Origin: Amoeboradix gromovi
Lineage: Eukaryota; Sanchytriomycota; Sanchytriomycetes; Sanchytriales; Sanchytriaceae
NCBI GenBank assembly: GCA_018985225.1
Contig: JADGIF010000021.1
Location: 1-38,364 of the forward strand
DNA length: 38,364 bases
Direction: 5' to 3'
In this document: one piece after another, positions 8,106-18,046 of the stretch
Numbering within the stretch: position 1 is the stretch's first letter
Layout: each line of letters opens with the position of its first letter
Translations under genes and position numbers: made by a program
The notes under the pieces: generated by a model
Database searches by the model: none
What the model saw: the letters and a program-made list of their open reading frames with translations, nothing else
Told to the model about the DNA's origin: nothing

Positions 8106-11100
8106 TCAAAAGTATATCCTGTATCTGTTCAATACATCACACATTTTAAATCTCATCAGTTCGTCATTTTCCATCCTAGTCATCATGACCATGCTTGGGT
8201 ACATGTTCTTCCCTATTCTGTCAAATATATCATTCTCCATGTCCATCAAGTAGTCCATTACCATCTCTATCGCACCCTTGACGGCATTTTTGCTCTTCTT
8301 CTCTTCCCCATCGACCATATAGGTTTGCATCAACCTCATAATAACACCTATAAGCCTCTCTTCCATGTCTCTGTGCTTCACGATCAATTTCAATAGCAGT
8401 CTGATCAGGCTCATTATACTTGTTGTTTCCTGTTTGTGCAGATTAGGCCTTTGCTTCATAAACCCTGCCTTCCATAAATTAAATCGCAGTTCCTCATTTT
8501 CATTGAACTCATGAGCAAACTCCCAACTACTTTGCAGACAATCGCACATTTGTATTATACACTCCTTGTCCATTATGTTCGTAATATCCTCGAGCTTCAT
8601 CATATCGTCTACCAGATGTATCAGCAGTAACTGCAACACGCACTGACTGATAACTTGCTGGAATAATGTCAGGTCGGCTGAAGATGATGTTGGCGATGTT
8701 ACAGTTGCTGCATTTGAGACTGCAGCTGGAGCCGATGCATCTGGTGACGCATTCGGTGTTGCTGATTGTAAATGTGTAAAATGTGTAAACAGCTCATGTG
8801 CTGTCGTGTTTTTAAATAAATCCACCATTAAAGCACCTATTAATTCCCATTTTATATTCTTGTAATTGTTGGATATCAGGCTCATTAAACAGCTCGTTCC
8901 CAATCTGGCTATTACCTCGTTCTCGTGCAATATGCACTGTTTCAGCAGTGTCAGCATCATGTCCAATTCCTCTTCTAACTCATTGTAGTACTTGCTATAC
9001 AACTCAACATGACTTCGCAGAATTGTGGTAAACGTAGTTGATAGCCATATTACCCTGTTCTCATCATTATCGTTGCTTAGCTCGTCAAATAATGGCTGTA
9101 GTAGTCGTATCAGTGACTTGAGTCCACTTGTATTGTTTAAATAGTCATATAAAATAGATACACCGCGCTGTCGCACTTCTAAGTCGCATGATATAATTAT
9201 GGTACAGAGTGAGACTACTATAGATGACTTTTCTAAAATGCCCTGATCATCTGATTCTTCTGCGGGTATGCTGGCATTACTTTGTTGTACAGTCTTCTGC
9301 CGTGTAATCTGCCGAATCAGCTCAATTGCTTGAAGTGATATTTTGGGCAGCTCAGTGTGTTTGCAATAACATGCGATGGTTGTCAAGTAGTCTGAATATG
9401 CCCCATTTGATATTACAAGCTCTAAATAACCCATTATTCTCTTTACAGTCTCGAATCCTAATACAATGCATTCTATCGGCATATCCTGTTGTAGTATCAA
9501 CAGTATCATACCCCATCCACTTTTCAAATTGCTGTATTTTCCCTGTACAAACAAATCCATGCATTCTACAATAAACGATTTTAGTTCTGCATGCTTGCAT
9601 TGCTGTAAAATCAATAAAAATGGTTTCATAAACGTGGCCTGGAATTTAAATCCCTCAACCTCTACAAGGTCAAGAAATTTAAATGCCAACTGCCTTAATG
9701 AGTCTATGGCAAATTGGCAATGCTGTATGTTATCAAGCATTGTCATCTCTACAAAATAGTTGCCCAGGATACCCCATAACTGGGTCCATTCTACTTTGAT
9801 TCTGTTCATGTTATATATGCTAATCTCCACTAGCTTGCTACATGCGTACAGCAAATCATGCTTTAATTCATCTTTACTTATCACACACATTTGAGTTATA
9901 AATTCGACAATGTTGATTGCGTTTAGTTGACTTGTAGATTGCCACAATTTGTCAATTGCTACACTAATACTGTTTGTTGCATTGTTCACATTACCAATTC
10001 CATTACTGTTGTTATGTGTACTTATTATGGTAGTTAGTATTATATACCAATTGCCCTGCAAGTAATCACCCTCTCTGATTGCGATTGCTATAAATGCTTC
10101 AATTATCAGAGGATTTTTACTGCAGTATTTGCTCAAGGTTGTGACGAATGCATTTAGCTCCACTAGTAGCTGGTATTTACAAGCTATATGTATGGAATGC
10201 TGAATGCCTAGCAATGCATCATTCAACACAGATGTGTTATTGGAGTATTGCAAAGCATGACTGTAAGTATGCAAAAGAGAAGTCCAAACTAACAAAAACA
10301 TATCTCTAACATGATCTGGATGGCTAGCAGTAATATAAATTGAATTAGCAGGTAATACTAATGAGGTAGCGCTAGATGGGGTACTGGTGATTGATTTGGA
10401 TGGACTATGGACAGGGGTAGTAGCAGAAGCGCTGTTACCATTAGGAGTAGTATTGGCATTGTTTGCACCGGAAGGTGATGTAGAAGTGGCATACTTGACA
10501 TCCAATCTTTTAAATTCCTTTTCGATAGCACTTGTCTCATTTATAACTAGAGATTCCTGCTGTTTTTGACCTGGAACAAATCCTTGCACTTGAATTGGTT
10601 TGACTTTGTCATCTAACTTGATTTCATTATCTAATATGTCGTAATACATTTCAGTTAGTATTGTTGGATTGATATCATGGCCATCATCAATTCCCCTGTT
10701 ATTCTTAATAAAATCTTCCAGGCTCATCTTCTTTTTCACTTGAGGGTTGTGGAGATCTGTATTGAGTAGAATAATGGAATATGCTAGAATGTAGGCAGTG
10801 TCAGCATTCGCAAAGAGTTGATTAAATGTCGTAAAACGATCGGCAAACTTGAGCATTAATCTGTCAATCTTTTGCGCTTCACCAGGCAGCCTAAACTTGG
10901 ACAAAAGCAGCCTGAGAGCACTAAGAAACGATAAACCAGTAAAATCATAAAAATCGATGAATTGTCGCATTATTTCAGTGTTTTCTAATTCGCCCAAGTA
11001 ATCACCAAGAGCAGTTAAAGACAGCTGATGACCGTTATGAAATAAAACCTTTGCAATACTTGCCGGCGTATTGTCAGGAATACAATTGTTACTTACAAGG

Positions 11101-12173
11101 AACTGTATGCCATGCTTTGGTTTGACATTAAACTTCTTTAGACCTTGTTCGAGAATAGACTTGAATTGCTTTTGATGTATTGCATGATCTATGGCTTGTT
11201 GCTCTATGGGTAGCGGTGTGTTAGACCAATTGACCCACTGCTCCAATAAGATGGACAAATGATTCAAGCAATAAGTTCTTAACTGGTTTGGGGTAAATGG
11301 TACAACAGTAGAAGCCGGATAGAAAGGCTCTACCAATGCAGGATATGGCTCGTAGTCCGAGTGGTTAGTTATTGTTTTGTTAAAAAATAAAATTAGTTTT
11401 TCAAATAAGTTTATCTGCATTGTTGGATTACAGTCATAGTTGATATAAAACTCAATCCAATACTTGACATTTATGGTGGATAAAACATGGATCGAATGCT
11501 CATTGATTTGATTTAAAAGTAGCTTGAAATACACCTCAAAATGGTGCGGATATACTGGAAGCAAGGAGATGGTATGTTGTAAAATATATGTGGAGAGGAT
11601 AGAGTTTATAGGGGAACGAGTTAGATTGATAGTCATTGGAAGCAGAATATTGTAGTTTATAAACTGCTGTTTTGAAAGGAATAAAATTGAGAACAAACAT
11701 AAATCATCGGGATATTTGCAGCTTAATTTACATAACACTAGCAGGATTGCATTATAGTAAGGGACAAGCTCTTGGTTATTGTCTGAGGGTTGTGTGAGTT
11801 GAAGAAACAAGGCACCCATTTGAGATGAATTGGACTGCTTGTACAACGCATACAACTTGCGCATTAAAAATAACAGAGCATCTATATCATTTGGGGAGAA
11901 ATGTTGAAGATGGGATTTTATATTCAAATGAATAAATTGACCCATTAAAATCATTTCATTCGGTTTCAAAAGCAGCTCGGCGTTTAGAATGTCCTCAATG
12001 TAGGCTTGGGAAATTTTATCAACTTGAGCGTATTTAACAAGGACATCAAGGAATAGCTGTGGGTTCTGGGAGAGATTGTCCTTGATTGACTGTAGTATCT
12101 CTTGCTTTTGAGAAGGATACTCGAACTTCTTATTCAAATGAGTATTCAATTTAAGTAAAGAAGATTGAAACAT
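8106..12173 (-). CDS. SEC7: BIG/Sec7-type Arf guanine-nucleotide exchange factor
   Basis: About 1355 residues. Activates Arf GTPases at the trans-Golgi for vesicle formation. The Sec7 domain spans roughly residues 345-525: KHGIQFLVSN, ALGDYLGELE, then FRLPGEAQKIDRLMLKFADR with the catalytic glutamic finger (E of PGEAQ), ILLNTDLHNPQVKKKMS and NNRGIDDGHD. Helical DCB/HUS-like repeats flank it on the N-side and HDS-like repeats on the C-side. A Ser/Thr/Pro/Asn-rich linker lies near 565-605. Shorter than yeast Sec7 (about 2000) but typical of BIG architecture. The internal Met at 12173 was chosen because the upstream frame overlaps the preceding gene's stop and shows no conservation-like pattern. 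Uninterrupted over 4 kb. Confidence 0.92.
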   Translation of the reverse strand: MFQSSLLKLNTHLNKKFEYPSQKQEILQSIKDNLSQNPQLFLDVLVKYAQVDKISQAYIEDILNAELLLKPNEMILMGQFIHLNIKSHLQHFSPNDIDALLFLMRKLYALYKQSNSSQMGALFLQLTQPSDNNQELVPYYNAILLVLCKLSCKYPDDLCLFSILFLSKQQFINYNILLPMTINLTRSPINSILSTYILQHTISLLPVYPHHFEVYFKLLLNQINEHSIHVLSTINVKYWIEFYINYDCNPTMQINLFEKLILFFNKTITNHSDYEPYPALVEPFYPASTVVPFTPNQLRTYCLNHLSILLEQWVNWSNTPLPIEQQAIDHAIHQKQFKSILEQGLKKFNVKPKHGIQFLVSNNCIPDNTPASIAKVLFHNGHQLSLTALGDYLGELENTEIMRQFIDFYDFTGLSFLSALRLLLSKFRLPGEAQKIDRLMLKFADRFTTFNQLFANADTAYILAYSIILLNTDLHNPQVKKKMSLEDFIKNNRGIDDGHDINPTILTEMYYDILDNEIKLDDKVKPIQVQGFVPGQKQQESLVINETSAIEKEFKRLDVKYATSTSPSGANNANTTPNGNSASATTPVHSPSKSITSTPSSATSLVLPANSIYITASHPDHVRDMFLLVWTSLLHTYSHALQYSNNTSVLNDALLGIQHSIHIACKYQLLVELNAFVTTLSKYCSKNPLIIEAFIAIAIREGDYLQGNWYIILTTIISTHNNSNGIGNVNNATNSISVAIDKLWQSTSQLNAINIVEFITQMCVISKDELKHDLLYACSKLVEISIYNMNRIKVEWTQLWGILGNYFVEMTMLDNIQHCQFAIDSLRQLAFKFLDLVEVEGFKFQATFMKPFLLILQQCKHAELKSFIVECMDLFVQGKYSNLKSGWGMILLILQQDMPIECIVLGFETVKRIMGYLELVISNGAYSDYLTTIACYCKHTELPKISLQAIELIRQITRQKTVQQSNASIPAEESDDQGILEKSSIVVSLCTIIISCDLEVRQRGVSILYDYLNNTSGLKSLIRLLQPLFDELSNDNDENRVIWLSTTFTTILRSHVELYSKYYNELEEELDMMLTLLKQCILHENEVIARLGTSCLMSLISNNYKNIKWELIGALMVDLFKNTTAHELFTHFTHLQSATPNASPDASAPAAVSNAATVTSPTSSSADLTLFQQVISQCVLQLLLIHLVDDMMKLEDITNIMDKECIIQMCDCLQSSWEFAHEFNENEELRFNLWKAGFMKQRPNLHKQETTSIMSLIRLLLKLIVKHRDMEERLIGVIMRLMQTYMVDGEEKKSKNAVKGAIEMVMDYLMDMENDIFDRIGKNMYPSMVMMTRMENDELMRFKMCDVLNRYRIYF

Positions 12174-12189
12174 TGCACTAAAAATTAAT

Positions 12190-12772
12190 TTATTTTGGTA
12201 TAAAAGCAAGCAATTCTTCGACGGTCCATTGATCATAAATGTTCTTGCCGTAATGGATGGCTAAAACTTTACCAGTGCCTGTATCAATGATCGAATCCAT
12301 TGGTTTAGATTTATGACCATGATTATCACCCTTGCGTTTAAATTTTGAGACAAATTTCTTGCCTTGAGCTATGGCTTTAAGAATGCGAGGCGAAGGAATG
12401 GAAAATGAGCTAGCTTCCTTAGTTCCGAATAATTTATATAACGTCTTTTCCGGATCTCCAACAAAATTTAAGCCGCGAGACCATTCTTGTTCACCTTGAT
12501 TCTCCAGAATGATCTCCGGTTCTGAGTGTAGAACTATAATCTCTCGCAAGCCTGCTTTTTCAATCTCTGGCAACTTGTTCGCAATAAACCTCATGTGAAC
12601 CTTAATTAATTGTAAATACATTGCACAAGGGACAACCTGAAAATCGTCTTAGTTGAAAATGTACAAGCCCACTTCCTCCCTTTAACAGTATAACTTCATT
12701 TTTGATGGTTGTGATCCTGTCTATTGGGACAAACTCACCAACTTTAATTTGCGTCATAAATGTTTCACTCAT
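12190..12772 (-). CDS. Peroxiredoxin-like (AhpC/TSA, thioredoxin-fold) protein, spliced
   Basis: Exon 1 at 12772-12620 and exon 2 at 12600-12190 are joined across a 19-base intron to give 187 residues. The joined centre reads FQLRRFSGCPLCN-VHMRF, which restores the continuous FRRxxGCPxCNxH block of the peroxiredoxin-like redoxin family; then come EIEKAGLREIIVLHS, GDPEKTLYKLFGT and, near the end, YGKNIYDQWTVEELL. C47 and C50 form the CxxC active site. The family contains cytosolic thiol oxidoreductases common in bacteria and patchy in eukaryotes. Start taken at the Met at 12772 (MSETFMTQIKVGEFVP); the frame is open nine codons upstream. The stop is 16 bases before the SEC7 start on the same strand. 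Confidence 0.82.
12601..12619 (-). other. 19-nt intron in peroxiredoxin-like gene
   Basis: Minus-strand sequence GTATTTACAATTAATTAAG. GT-AG ends; branch-like TTAAT with the A six bases from the 3' end. It falls between Asn51 and Val52, one residue after the CxxC. Removing it joins two different reading frames into one continuous family-typical block. Confidence 0.85.
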
Positions 12773-14170
12773 ATCTGGTACTTCAAAATAAATAATCAAG
12801 CAATTTCAGATTGCGCTCTAATCAGATCGAGTCTAATTTAAGGTAATCCTCATTTCGTCATCAATTTCTGTAGACTGCATACTGGTTCAATGATTGCTCA
12901 CTGTAAAATATAGTGGCACCATTAATAACTTAACAAGGCTAAGTAAATATGCAGAAATTAGTCTGTTTTAAAACCGCAAGTCCTGTATTATCTCAGTTAC
13001 TCGATACTCAAACAAGAAACAAAATACATGAAACTTGGGAAGCTTCAAATACTTGATTAAGCTTTCATTACGTTCCACTGGTGTTTTATTTTTTACATTT
13101 ATAAACAAAATTATTTACAAGATTCGCTGGTGTATCAAATAGTAGACCATATTTTCCAACCTGAAGAAATTTCAGGTCCCAGAAATGGTCTATAGCGATT
13201 TCACTGGAAACTCTTTTCAAGTAACTGCTGCTTCTTTTTACCTCGACTAGTAATAAACTTGCACAATTTTTTCTATTCTGCACCCTAGTTTATGTTGTGA
13301 ATATTTGTTACTAACGATAGAGGTATAGTATTTTCTTTCTATAGCAGAAGTAGTCTTTTTGCAGATATTAGCTACATATTACATTGCATTTTTTATTTGG
13401 TAACTTCTCATTAAAGTCCTAATTTACCAGAAAATCAAGAATTTCCACAGAAGAAACTGACAAAGCCGGTGACTTCCCTTACAGTGGCTACTTACGCTTC
13501 AACTACCCGAGGCAAGATTGAATAAGCATGCATATACTTCAAGTGTATCTTACTTGTCAGCATATAGCCTCTGCCTGCTCTCAGAGAACAATTTGTACAC
13601 TTGTATCTCTCCAACTTGGTTATCTTCATACCTCCGCACATCTTGTGCATGTTTGGCTATTAAATGTTATATTACAGTACATCAATGTCTTTTTTTTAAA
13701 TTTAAAGGGCGGAAGAACTTAATAACGGTATATCTTTCTTGTCATTGAGATTCCTGTTCTTATGGCACTCGTGGAGTAGTTTCTAGGTCTGCAAGATTGT
13801 ATTCAGTACCTGCCAACAACATTTTTAAAATTCGGTATATTCAGGATCAGACGACTTGGAACCATTTGCATTGAAGAGAAGCAAGAATGTCGATTGCTAT
13901 GCAACTAGAATAATCTAGCGTGTGTGTATCGGAGCGTCACGGCTTCTATAATCACGATAAACGACTTATTCAGCAAAATGTAGAGCTAAAATAGCATGCA
14001 TCTGGACATTTAAGTCAATTGACAATACGAGGCAAAAAATGAAACCATACAAACATAGGTATGAACAGTAATTAAAATTCTGCCAAGATATTAACGTTTA
14101 TACAAGTAGAAATCAATTGTATTGGAATGCTTGTGATGTAAAATTCAGATTATCAATTTACTTAATACGT
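12773..14170. other. 1.4-kb stretch without a supported gene
   Basis: The longest gene-poor interval. A minus-strand frame at 13086-13283 contains a protein-like patch (HFWDLKFLQVGKYGLLFDTP), but no start or splice-consistent upstream exon was found and no family is recognised. Plus-strand frames at 13518-13748 look like chance. No tRNA, rRNA, tandem repeat or transposon ends were recognised by eye. It could hold a decayed gene, an ncRNA or regulatory DNA. Confidence 0.4.
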
Positions 14171-15193
14171 TCATCCTCTATATGCATCAAACGAAGTGTA
14201 TATGGATACAGTAAACATGTTCAATAAAGATGAGTTCTGTATTTGCTGGCAGTATACAGACTGTGGTTTATTTATTTGCTTACATTCTTTAACTATGAAC
14301 GGCAATAGTTTGGCAAATGGTAAGCAGTCTGCTTTAATGCTTGCAAAGTACACCTCCATTTGAGATTCTAATGCATTGAATGTAACATCAAATAGCTGCG
14401 ATAAAACGACATAAAAATCTTTGCTACATCAATAAGTAAGCCACCTATCTATAACATCATACAGCTCATTATTCAGCTGATGAATATTCACAATTGAGTC
14501 ATCCTTTAGCTCATTCAACTTTTCGCGACTTGGTAGGATTATTTGCTTGAACTCGTATATGTTCTGATGAACCTCAATACTTTCACGCATTTCCTGTATC
14601 AGCTTATGTAAATCTTTAATGGAAACCGCCTGATTCAGCTCCAAATCATCAACACGCTTTAATGCATTCTGAATGTTTAAATTTTTCCATCCCTCTTCAA
14701 ATACAAATTGAGACTTTTCCAAGAATACATTCTGACTCTTTTTATCTGTAAATTTAATTTTAGAGTCATTCAACTCGCCTACGCTCTGTAAATAAGTGTA
14801 CTTCCCAATAATATTCATCTGAACATGAACTAACAAACTAAGAGCACAAGTAGCGTATAATTTAATAAAAAGTTTTTCCATGCATTTCGACTTGAACAGT
14901 TTCCAAGCAGTCAACTTATCCACATAGTTTCCGTCAATTAAAACCTGTTGTGAATTTTTAAATTGGCTCAAAGATTGAAGATAAAGCTCTAAATCTATAT
15001 CATCTATAGTCATCATGGACAGTAACTGGTCAATTGTGAATTGAGAATCTTGCTTAAAGTGTTTGTACCTTCTGCTAATGTTGGCCTCATAATTGGTAGC
15101 TAGTAGTTCAGATTTCAGTTTGGTCTTTGTGTAGACTATTGCACCGTAAAGACATAGCGGAATCAAAATATAACGTTTTTTAAGAAACCACAT
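14171..15193 (-). CDS. PEX3: Peroxin 3 (peroxisome membrane biogenesis), spliced
   Basis: Exon 1 at 15193-14445, 21-base intron, exon 2 at 14423-14171; 333 residues. PEX3 anchors in peroxisomal and ER membranes and docks PEX19 carrying membrane proteins. Seen: N-terminal hydrophobic anchor (YILIPLCLYGAIVY), RRYKHFKQDSQFTIDQLLSM, the conserved LYATCALSLLVHVQMNIIG block, and the joined C-terminal segment DVIDSKDFYVVLSQLFDVTF followed by LPFAKLLPFI and a terminal helix (VSIYTSFDAY). The fusion point DVID-SKDF aligns without gap to the family's DLLE-SPDF pattern only if the intron is removed. It is shorter than yeast Pex3 (about 440), mainly in loops. It sits 36 bases downstream of the GPN-loop gene on the same strand. 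Confidence 0.85.
14424..14444 (-). other. PEX3: 21-nt intron in PEX3
   Basis: It starts GTGGCTTAC and ends TTGATGTAG on the minus strand. It splits a Ser codon (AG|C). Length is a multiple of three, but an in-frame TGA lies inside. The branch-like TTGAT has its A six bases from the 3' end. Read through, it would add seven codon positions (one of them the TGA) inside a conserved helix. Confidence 0.78.
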
Positions 15194-15229
15194 TTTATCC
15201 TCTTGTTTTAAAGAGAATATTTACTAATT

Positions 15230-15952
15230 TTAAGTTCTTTCCATAACCTCTTCGTACTCACCAAAACCTAGACATTGATCCATTGAAAGTATTAAATCCT
15301 CAATTGTCTCTTCATCTCTGTAATCAACTGGAATCCATTGTAAATCCACATGGTCCTGTAAAACGGTTGCCAGTTTTTGTGTGAAGGAATCTTTTGCTTC
15401 TGGAGTTTCTTCCATATACCTTCGGTACTCGGGTAATAAATCACATTTTGTAAGCACATTGAGATGTGGTAGTCCCATAAGCATCATACTACTTAGTGCA
15501 TTTAATTGAATACTCCAATAATGATGCGGACTTGTCAGATGGTGTGCCTCTGTTAAATGAACGACTAGTTGCTGATATCCCATTTGTTCAAGCAACTTAA
15601 CAAGTCTTGGCATTAGATTTAGATGTGTATATAGTTCGATTTGACCCGGACAGTCAACTATCAAAAAATCGTTTTCAAAGTTGAATTTCTCATGAATCCA
15701 ATCGGAGTTCTCTAACAAATACTCATAGCAATAAATCAATGCACCATTTGGCCCCAGTCCTAATTCCTCCATAACATCATCCACCCGAATCAGATCTCTA
15801 ATATCAACACTACATTGATAATCTATATTTTCTACTGCCGGATCCATATTAATAGCATGGCAGTATCTGGTTTTAAAGTATTCCATCATTTCCTTAACAA
15901 AAGTGGACTTTCCTGCACCTGCAGTTCCCACACAATAAATCAAATATTTCAT
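15230..15952 (-). CDS. GPN3: GPN-loop GTPase (GPN3-like; RNA polymerase II assembly/import)
   Basis: 240 residues. P-loop GTAGAGKST at 9-17, DPAVENIDY after the first strand, the defining GPN motif in LGLGPNGALIYCYEYLLEN, the DCPGQIELYTH switch region and a TKCD guanine-specificity loop. GPN GTPases act in the cytosol as homo- or heterodimers needed for RNA polymerase II assembly and nuclear import. The DIRDLIRVDDVMEELGLGPN spacing and a C-terminus ending soon after LGFGEYEEV fit GPN3 better than GPN2, which has a longer tail; GPN2 remains possible. Its start is 43 bases from the divergent DHAP acyltransferase start. Confidence 0.85.
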   Translation of the reverse strand: MKYLIYCVGTAGAGKSTFVKEMMEYFKTRYCHAINMDPAVENIDYQCSVDIRDLIRVDDVMEELGLGPNGALIYCYEYLLENSDWIHEKFNFENDFLIVDCPGQIELYTHLNLMPRLVKLLEQMGYQQLVVHLTEAHHLTSPHHYWSIQLNALSSMMLMGLPHLNVLTKCDLLPEYRRYMEETPEAKDSFTQKLATVLQDHVDLQWIPVDYRDEETIEDLILSMDQCLGFGEYEEVMERT

Positions 15953-15995
15953 TGTGTATCCGAACTAACCCCTCGTTACTCTTTTATTCTTCAAC
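15953..15995. promoter_or_regulatory. 43-bp bidirectional promoter space
   Basis: The entire spacer between the divergent start codons of the GPN-loop GTPase and the DHAP acyltransferase. Either promoter elements overlap the coding regions or transcripts have almost no 5' UTR. Inferred from gene positions only. Confidence 0.4.
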
Positions 15996-17864
15996 ATGGA
16001 CCTCTTAAAATTGAACTGGGCATATAATGACAACATTAACAATAACGAAATTCATCTCAAGTGTCTAAAACTGCTAAAAGCTAGATCTTCAAGTCCCAAA
16101 GAATATCTGCTAGCCAAGAAGTATTTATTTGAGTTACAAGCCAACATTGGAAAATGGAAAATGAACTTTCTTGGCTATATACTAACATATATATTTAATA
16201 AAATGTATCTGCAAATCAATGTTATGGTGGAGAATATTGCAACGATTCAATCTATCAGGAAGCGACATCCGGTAATTTATATACCTTGTCATAAGTCTCA
16301 TTTTGACTATTTGCTTATACAATTTGCTATTGTAACTCTACATTTAGGCGTGCCTTTTATAGCAGCAGGCGAAAATCTTAATTTAACGGGTGTTGGTAGC
16401 TTACTGAAAGGAGGTGGTGCTTTTTTCATTAAACGGTCTTTTACCGATCCAATTCACAAATTAGTAACTTCTACCTATATTAATGTTCTGCTCCAAGGTA
16501 ACCACTGCATAGAATTCTTTATTGAAGGCACACGAAGTCGAACTGGCAAATTAAAAAGACCAAAGTATGGTTTACTTAAAATGATTTCATCAGAAATGAA
16601 GAGCGATGCTTACATAGTTCCAATTAGTATTACTTACGATAGGGTTGTGGAAACACCCTCATACGTAGACGAGTTATCAGGGTCTGAAAAACAGCAAGAA
16701 AGCATTTTATCACTAATAAAAAGTGTATCAGTGATAAATGAAAAGTATGGAAACATTAGCATCAGATTTGGGGAGCCATTCTCTATCAAATCATATTTGG
16801 CTACCAGCAACATTCAAACTTTAGCTTATGAGATACTTTACAGAATCAATGATCTAGCAGTTATTTCACCCTCTACATTGTTTGCCACAGCGCTATTAAC
16901 ACATAGCGGTAAAGGAGTAGGACTTCTGGAATTAACGAAAAGAATAGATTGGATAAAAGAGCGAGTTTTGGATAGAAATGGGTACATTAATGTGCATACA
17001 GCAGAAGAAATAATAAAGGACTCTCTAAATATCCTTAAAAACACTCTAGTGAAGGAGAAACATGGGTTATTAGAGCAGATCTATTATACAGATAGGAGAT
17101 ATGAACTGTCCTACTACAGAAACCAGTTGATCCATTTGTTTGTAAATGAATCCCTGGTATGCGCTGTTATACATGCTCATAAACGAAGGGATTTGCTCGT
17201 AAATGATTTATTGCAGGGAGTTTTGTACTTGTCTAGATTACTGAAATTTGAGTTTATTTTCAGATCAAATCCAATTAAAGACAATTTGATGGACACTTTG
17301 TCTAGGTTAGAAAGAGATGGTATAATTAGTAAGTTTGATGATACTTTGGTATGCTTGAAACCACTTGTAGGGTCTCCTCGGGAGAAATTTGAATTTTATT
17401 GCTTGTTGGTTTGGCCATTTATTGAGAGCTATTGGTTAGCTACTGTGTCTTTGTACTCATTATACCTCTATTACAAACATAAGAAGCATAACGAGAGTTG
17501 TTCCACTGCTAGATTTATGCAAATAAACATGGATATTGGAAGTACCCTGCACTATCAAGGCGATTTATTCTTCATGGAGTCGATTAACAAGGATAACATC
17601 TTCAATGCATGGGAATATTTGAGGCTGATATTGCCATTTACTTTCCAGAAAAACGAAGTGGCATTAAACTATGATATTGTTGTTGAAAATGGAAAAGCAA
17701 TCGAGCTTAATGATCCCATCGCCAGTAACTTTCCACAGGGAGCGCTGAGTGATGCGATAAATAGAAACAATATGTTTAGAATGAAGCCGCACACGACAAT
17801 GTGGAGATTGATTAGATGTTGTGAAATAGCATATTTGAGACTTTCTTCAGATGCCAAACTATAA
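15996..17864 (+). CDS. GNPAT: Peroxisomal dihydroxyacetone-phosphate acyltransferase (GNPAT-like)
   Basis: 622 residues of the PlsB/GNPAT acyltransferase family. Catalytic HxxxxD box is HKSHFD (about H99-D104). Further family blocks are GVGSLLKGGGAFFIKRSF, the phosphate-binding FIEGTRSRTGKLKRPKYG and IVPISITYDRVVE. The C-terminus is AKL, a canonical PTS1 and the same ending as human GNPAT, placing it in the peroxisome matrix. There the enzyme acylates DHAP as the first step of ether-lipid (plasmalogen) synthesis. A mitochondrial GPAT is the alternative, but lacks PTS1. Yeasts and most higher fungi lack this enzyme type. It is near PEX3, with one gene between. Confidence 0.87.
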   Translation: MDLLKLNWAYNDNINNNEIHLKCLKLLKARSSSPKEYLLAKKYLFELQANIGKWKMNFLGYILTYIFNKMYLQINVMVENIATIQSIRKRHPVIYIPCHKSHFDYLLIQFAIVTLHLGVPFIAAGENLNLTGVGSLLKGGGAFFIKRSFTDPIHKLVTSTYINVLLQGNHCIEFFIEGTRSRTGKLKRPKYGLLKMISSEMKSDAYIVPISITYDRVVETPSYVDELSGSEKQQESILSLIKSVSVINEKYGNISIRFGEPFSIKSYLATSNIQTLAYEILYRINDLAVISPSTLFATALLTHSGKGVGLLELTKRIDWIKERVLDRNGYINVHTAEEIIKDSLNILKNTLVKEKHGLLEQIYYTDRRYELSYYRNQLIHLFVNESLVCAVIHAHKRRDLLVNDLLQGVLYLSRLLKFEFIFRSNPIKDNLMDTLSRLERDGIISKFDDTLVCLKPLVGSPREKFEFYCLLVWPFIESYWLATVSLYSLYLYYKHKKHNESCSTARFMQINMDIGSTLHYQGDLFFMESINKDNIFNAWEYLRLILPFTFQKNEVALNYDIVVENGKAIELNDPIASNFPQGALSDAINRNNMFRMKPHTTMWRLIRCCEIAYLRLSSDAKL

Positions 17865-17937
17865 GCGAACATACTGCAATTAAACTTTCCACTTCTCTAT
17901 ATTGTGCTAGTCATCTAAGTAATATAAATTATACTAC

Positions 17938-17966
17938 TGGGACACCAAATATAAAAGCTAGACTAA
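17938..17966 (+). repeat. Dispersed 29-bp repeat, copy 1
   Basis: A 29-base element starting TGGGACACCAAATATAAAA and ending CTAGACTAA. It matches 38232-38260 with one difference (G versus A at position 20). It lies in the convergent spacer between GNPAT and the next minus-strand gene. No clear inverted-repeat structure. Confidence 0.7.
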
Positions 17967-18046
17967 GTTTTAAATTATAAAGTATTATTTATTTATCCTA
18001 GTAAAACATAATATATCTCTAAAATGTCTATAAGTTGGATGTAATA

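Noticed and set aside
13518-13748. Overlapping plus-strand ORFs of 76 and 64 codons
   Set aside because: Low-complexity Tyr/Leu/Cys composition, no start context and no recognisable domain.
14424-14444. Stop-codon readthrough or reassigned TGA in PEX3
   Set aside because: The segment has GT-AG ends and a branch-like element, and the protein aligns without gap only when it is removed. TGA ends other genes normally (for example GNPAT-neighbour genes GT14 and PYROXD1).
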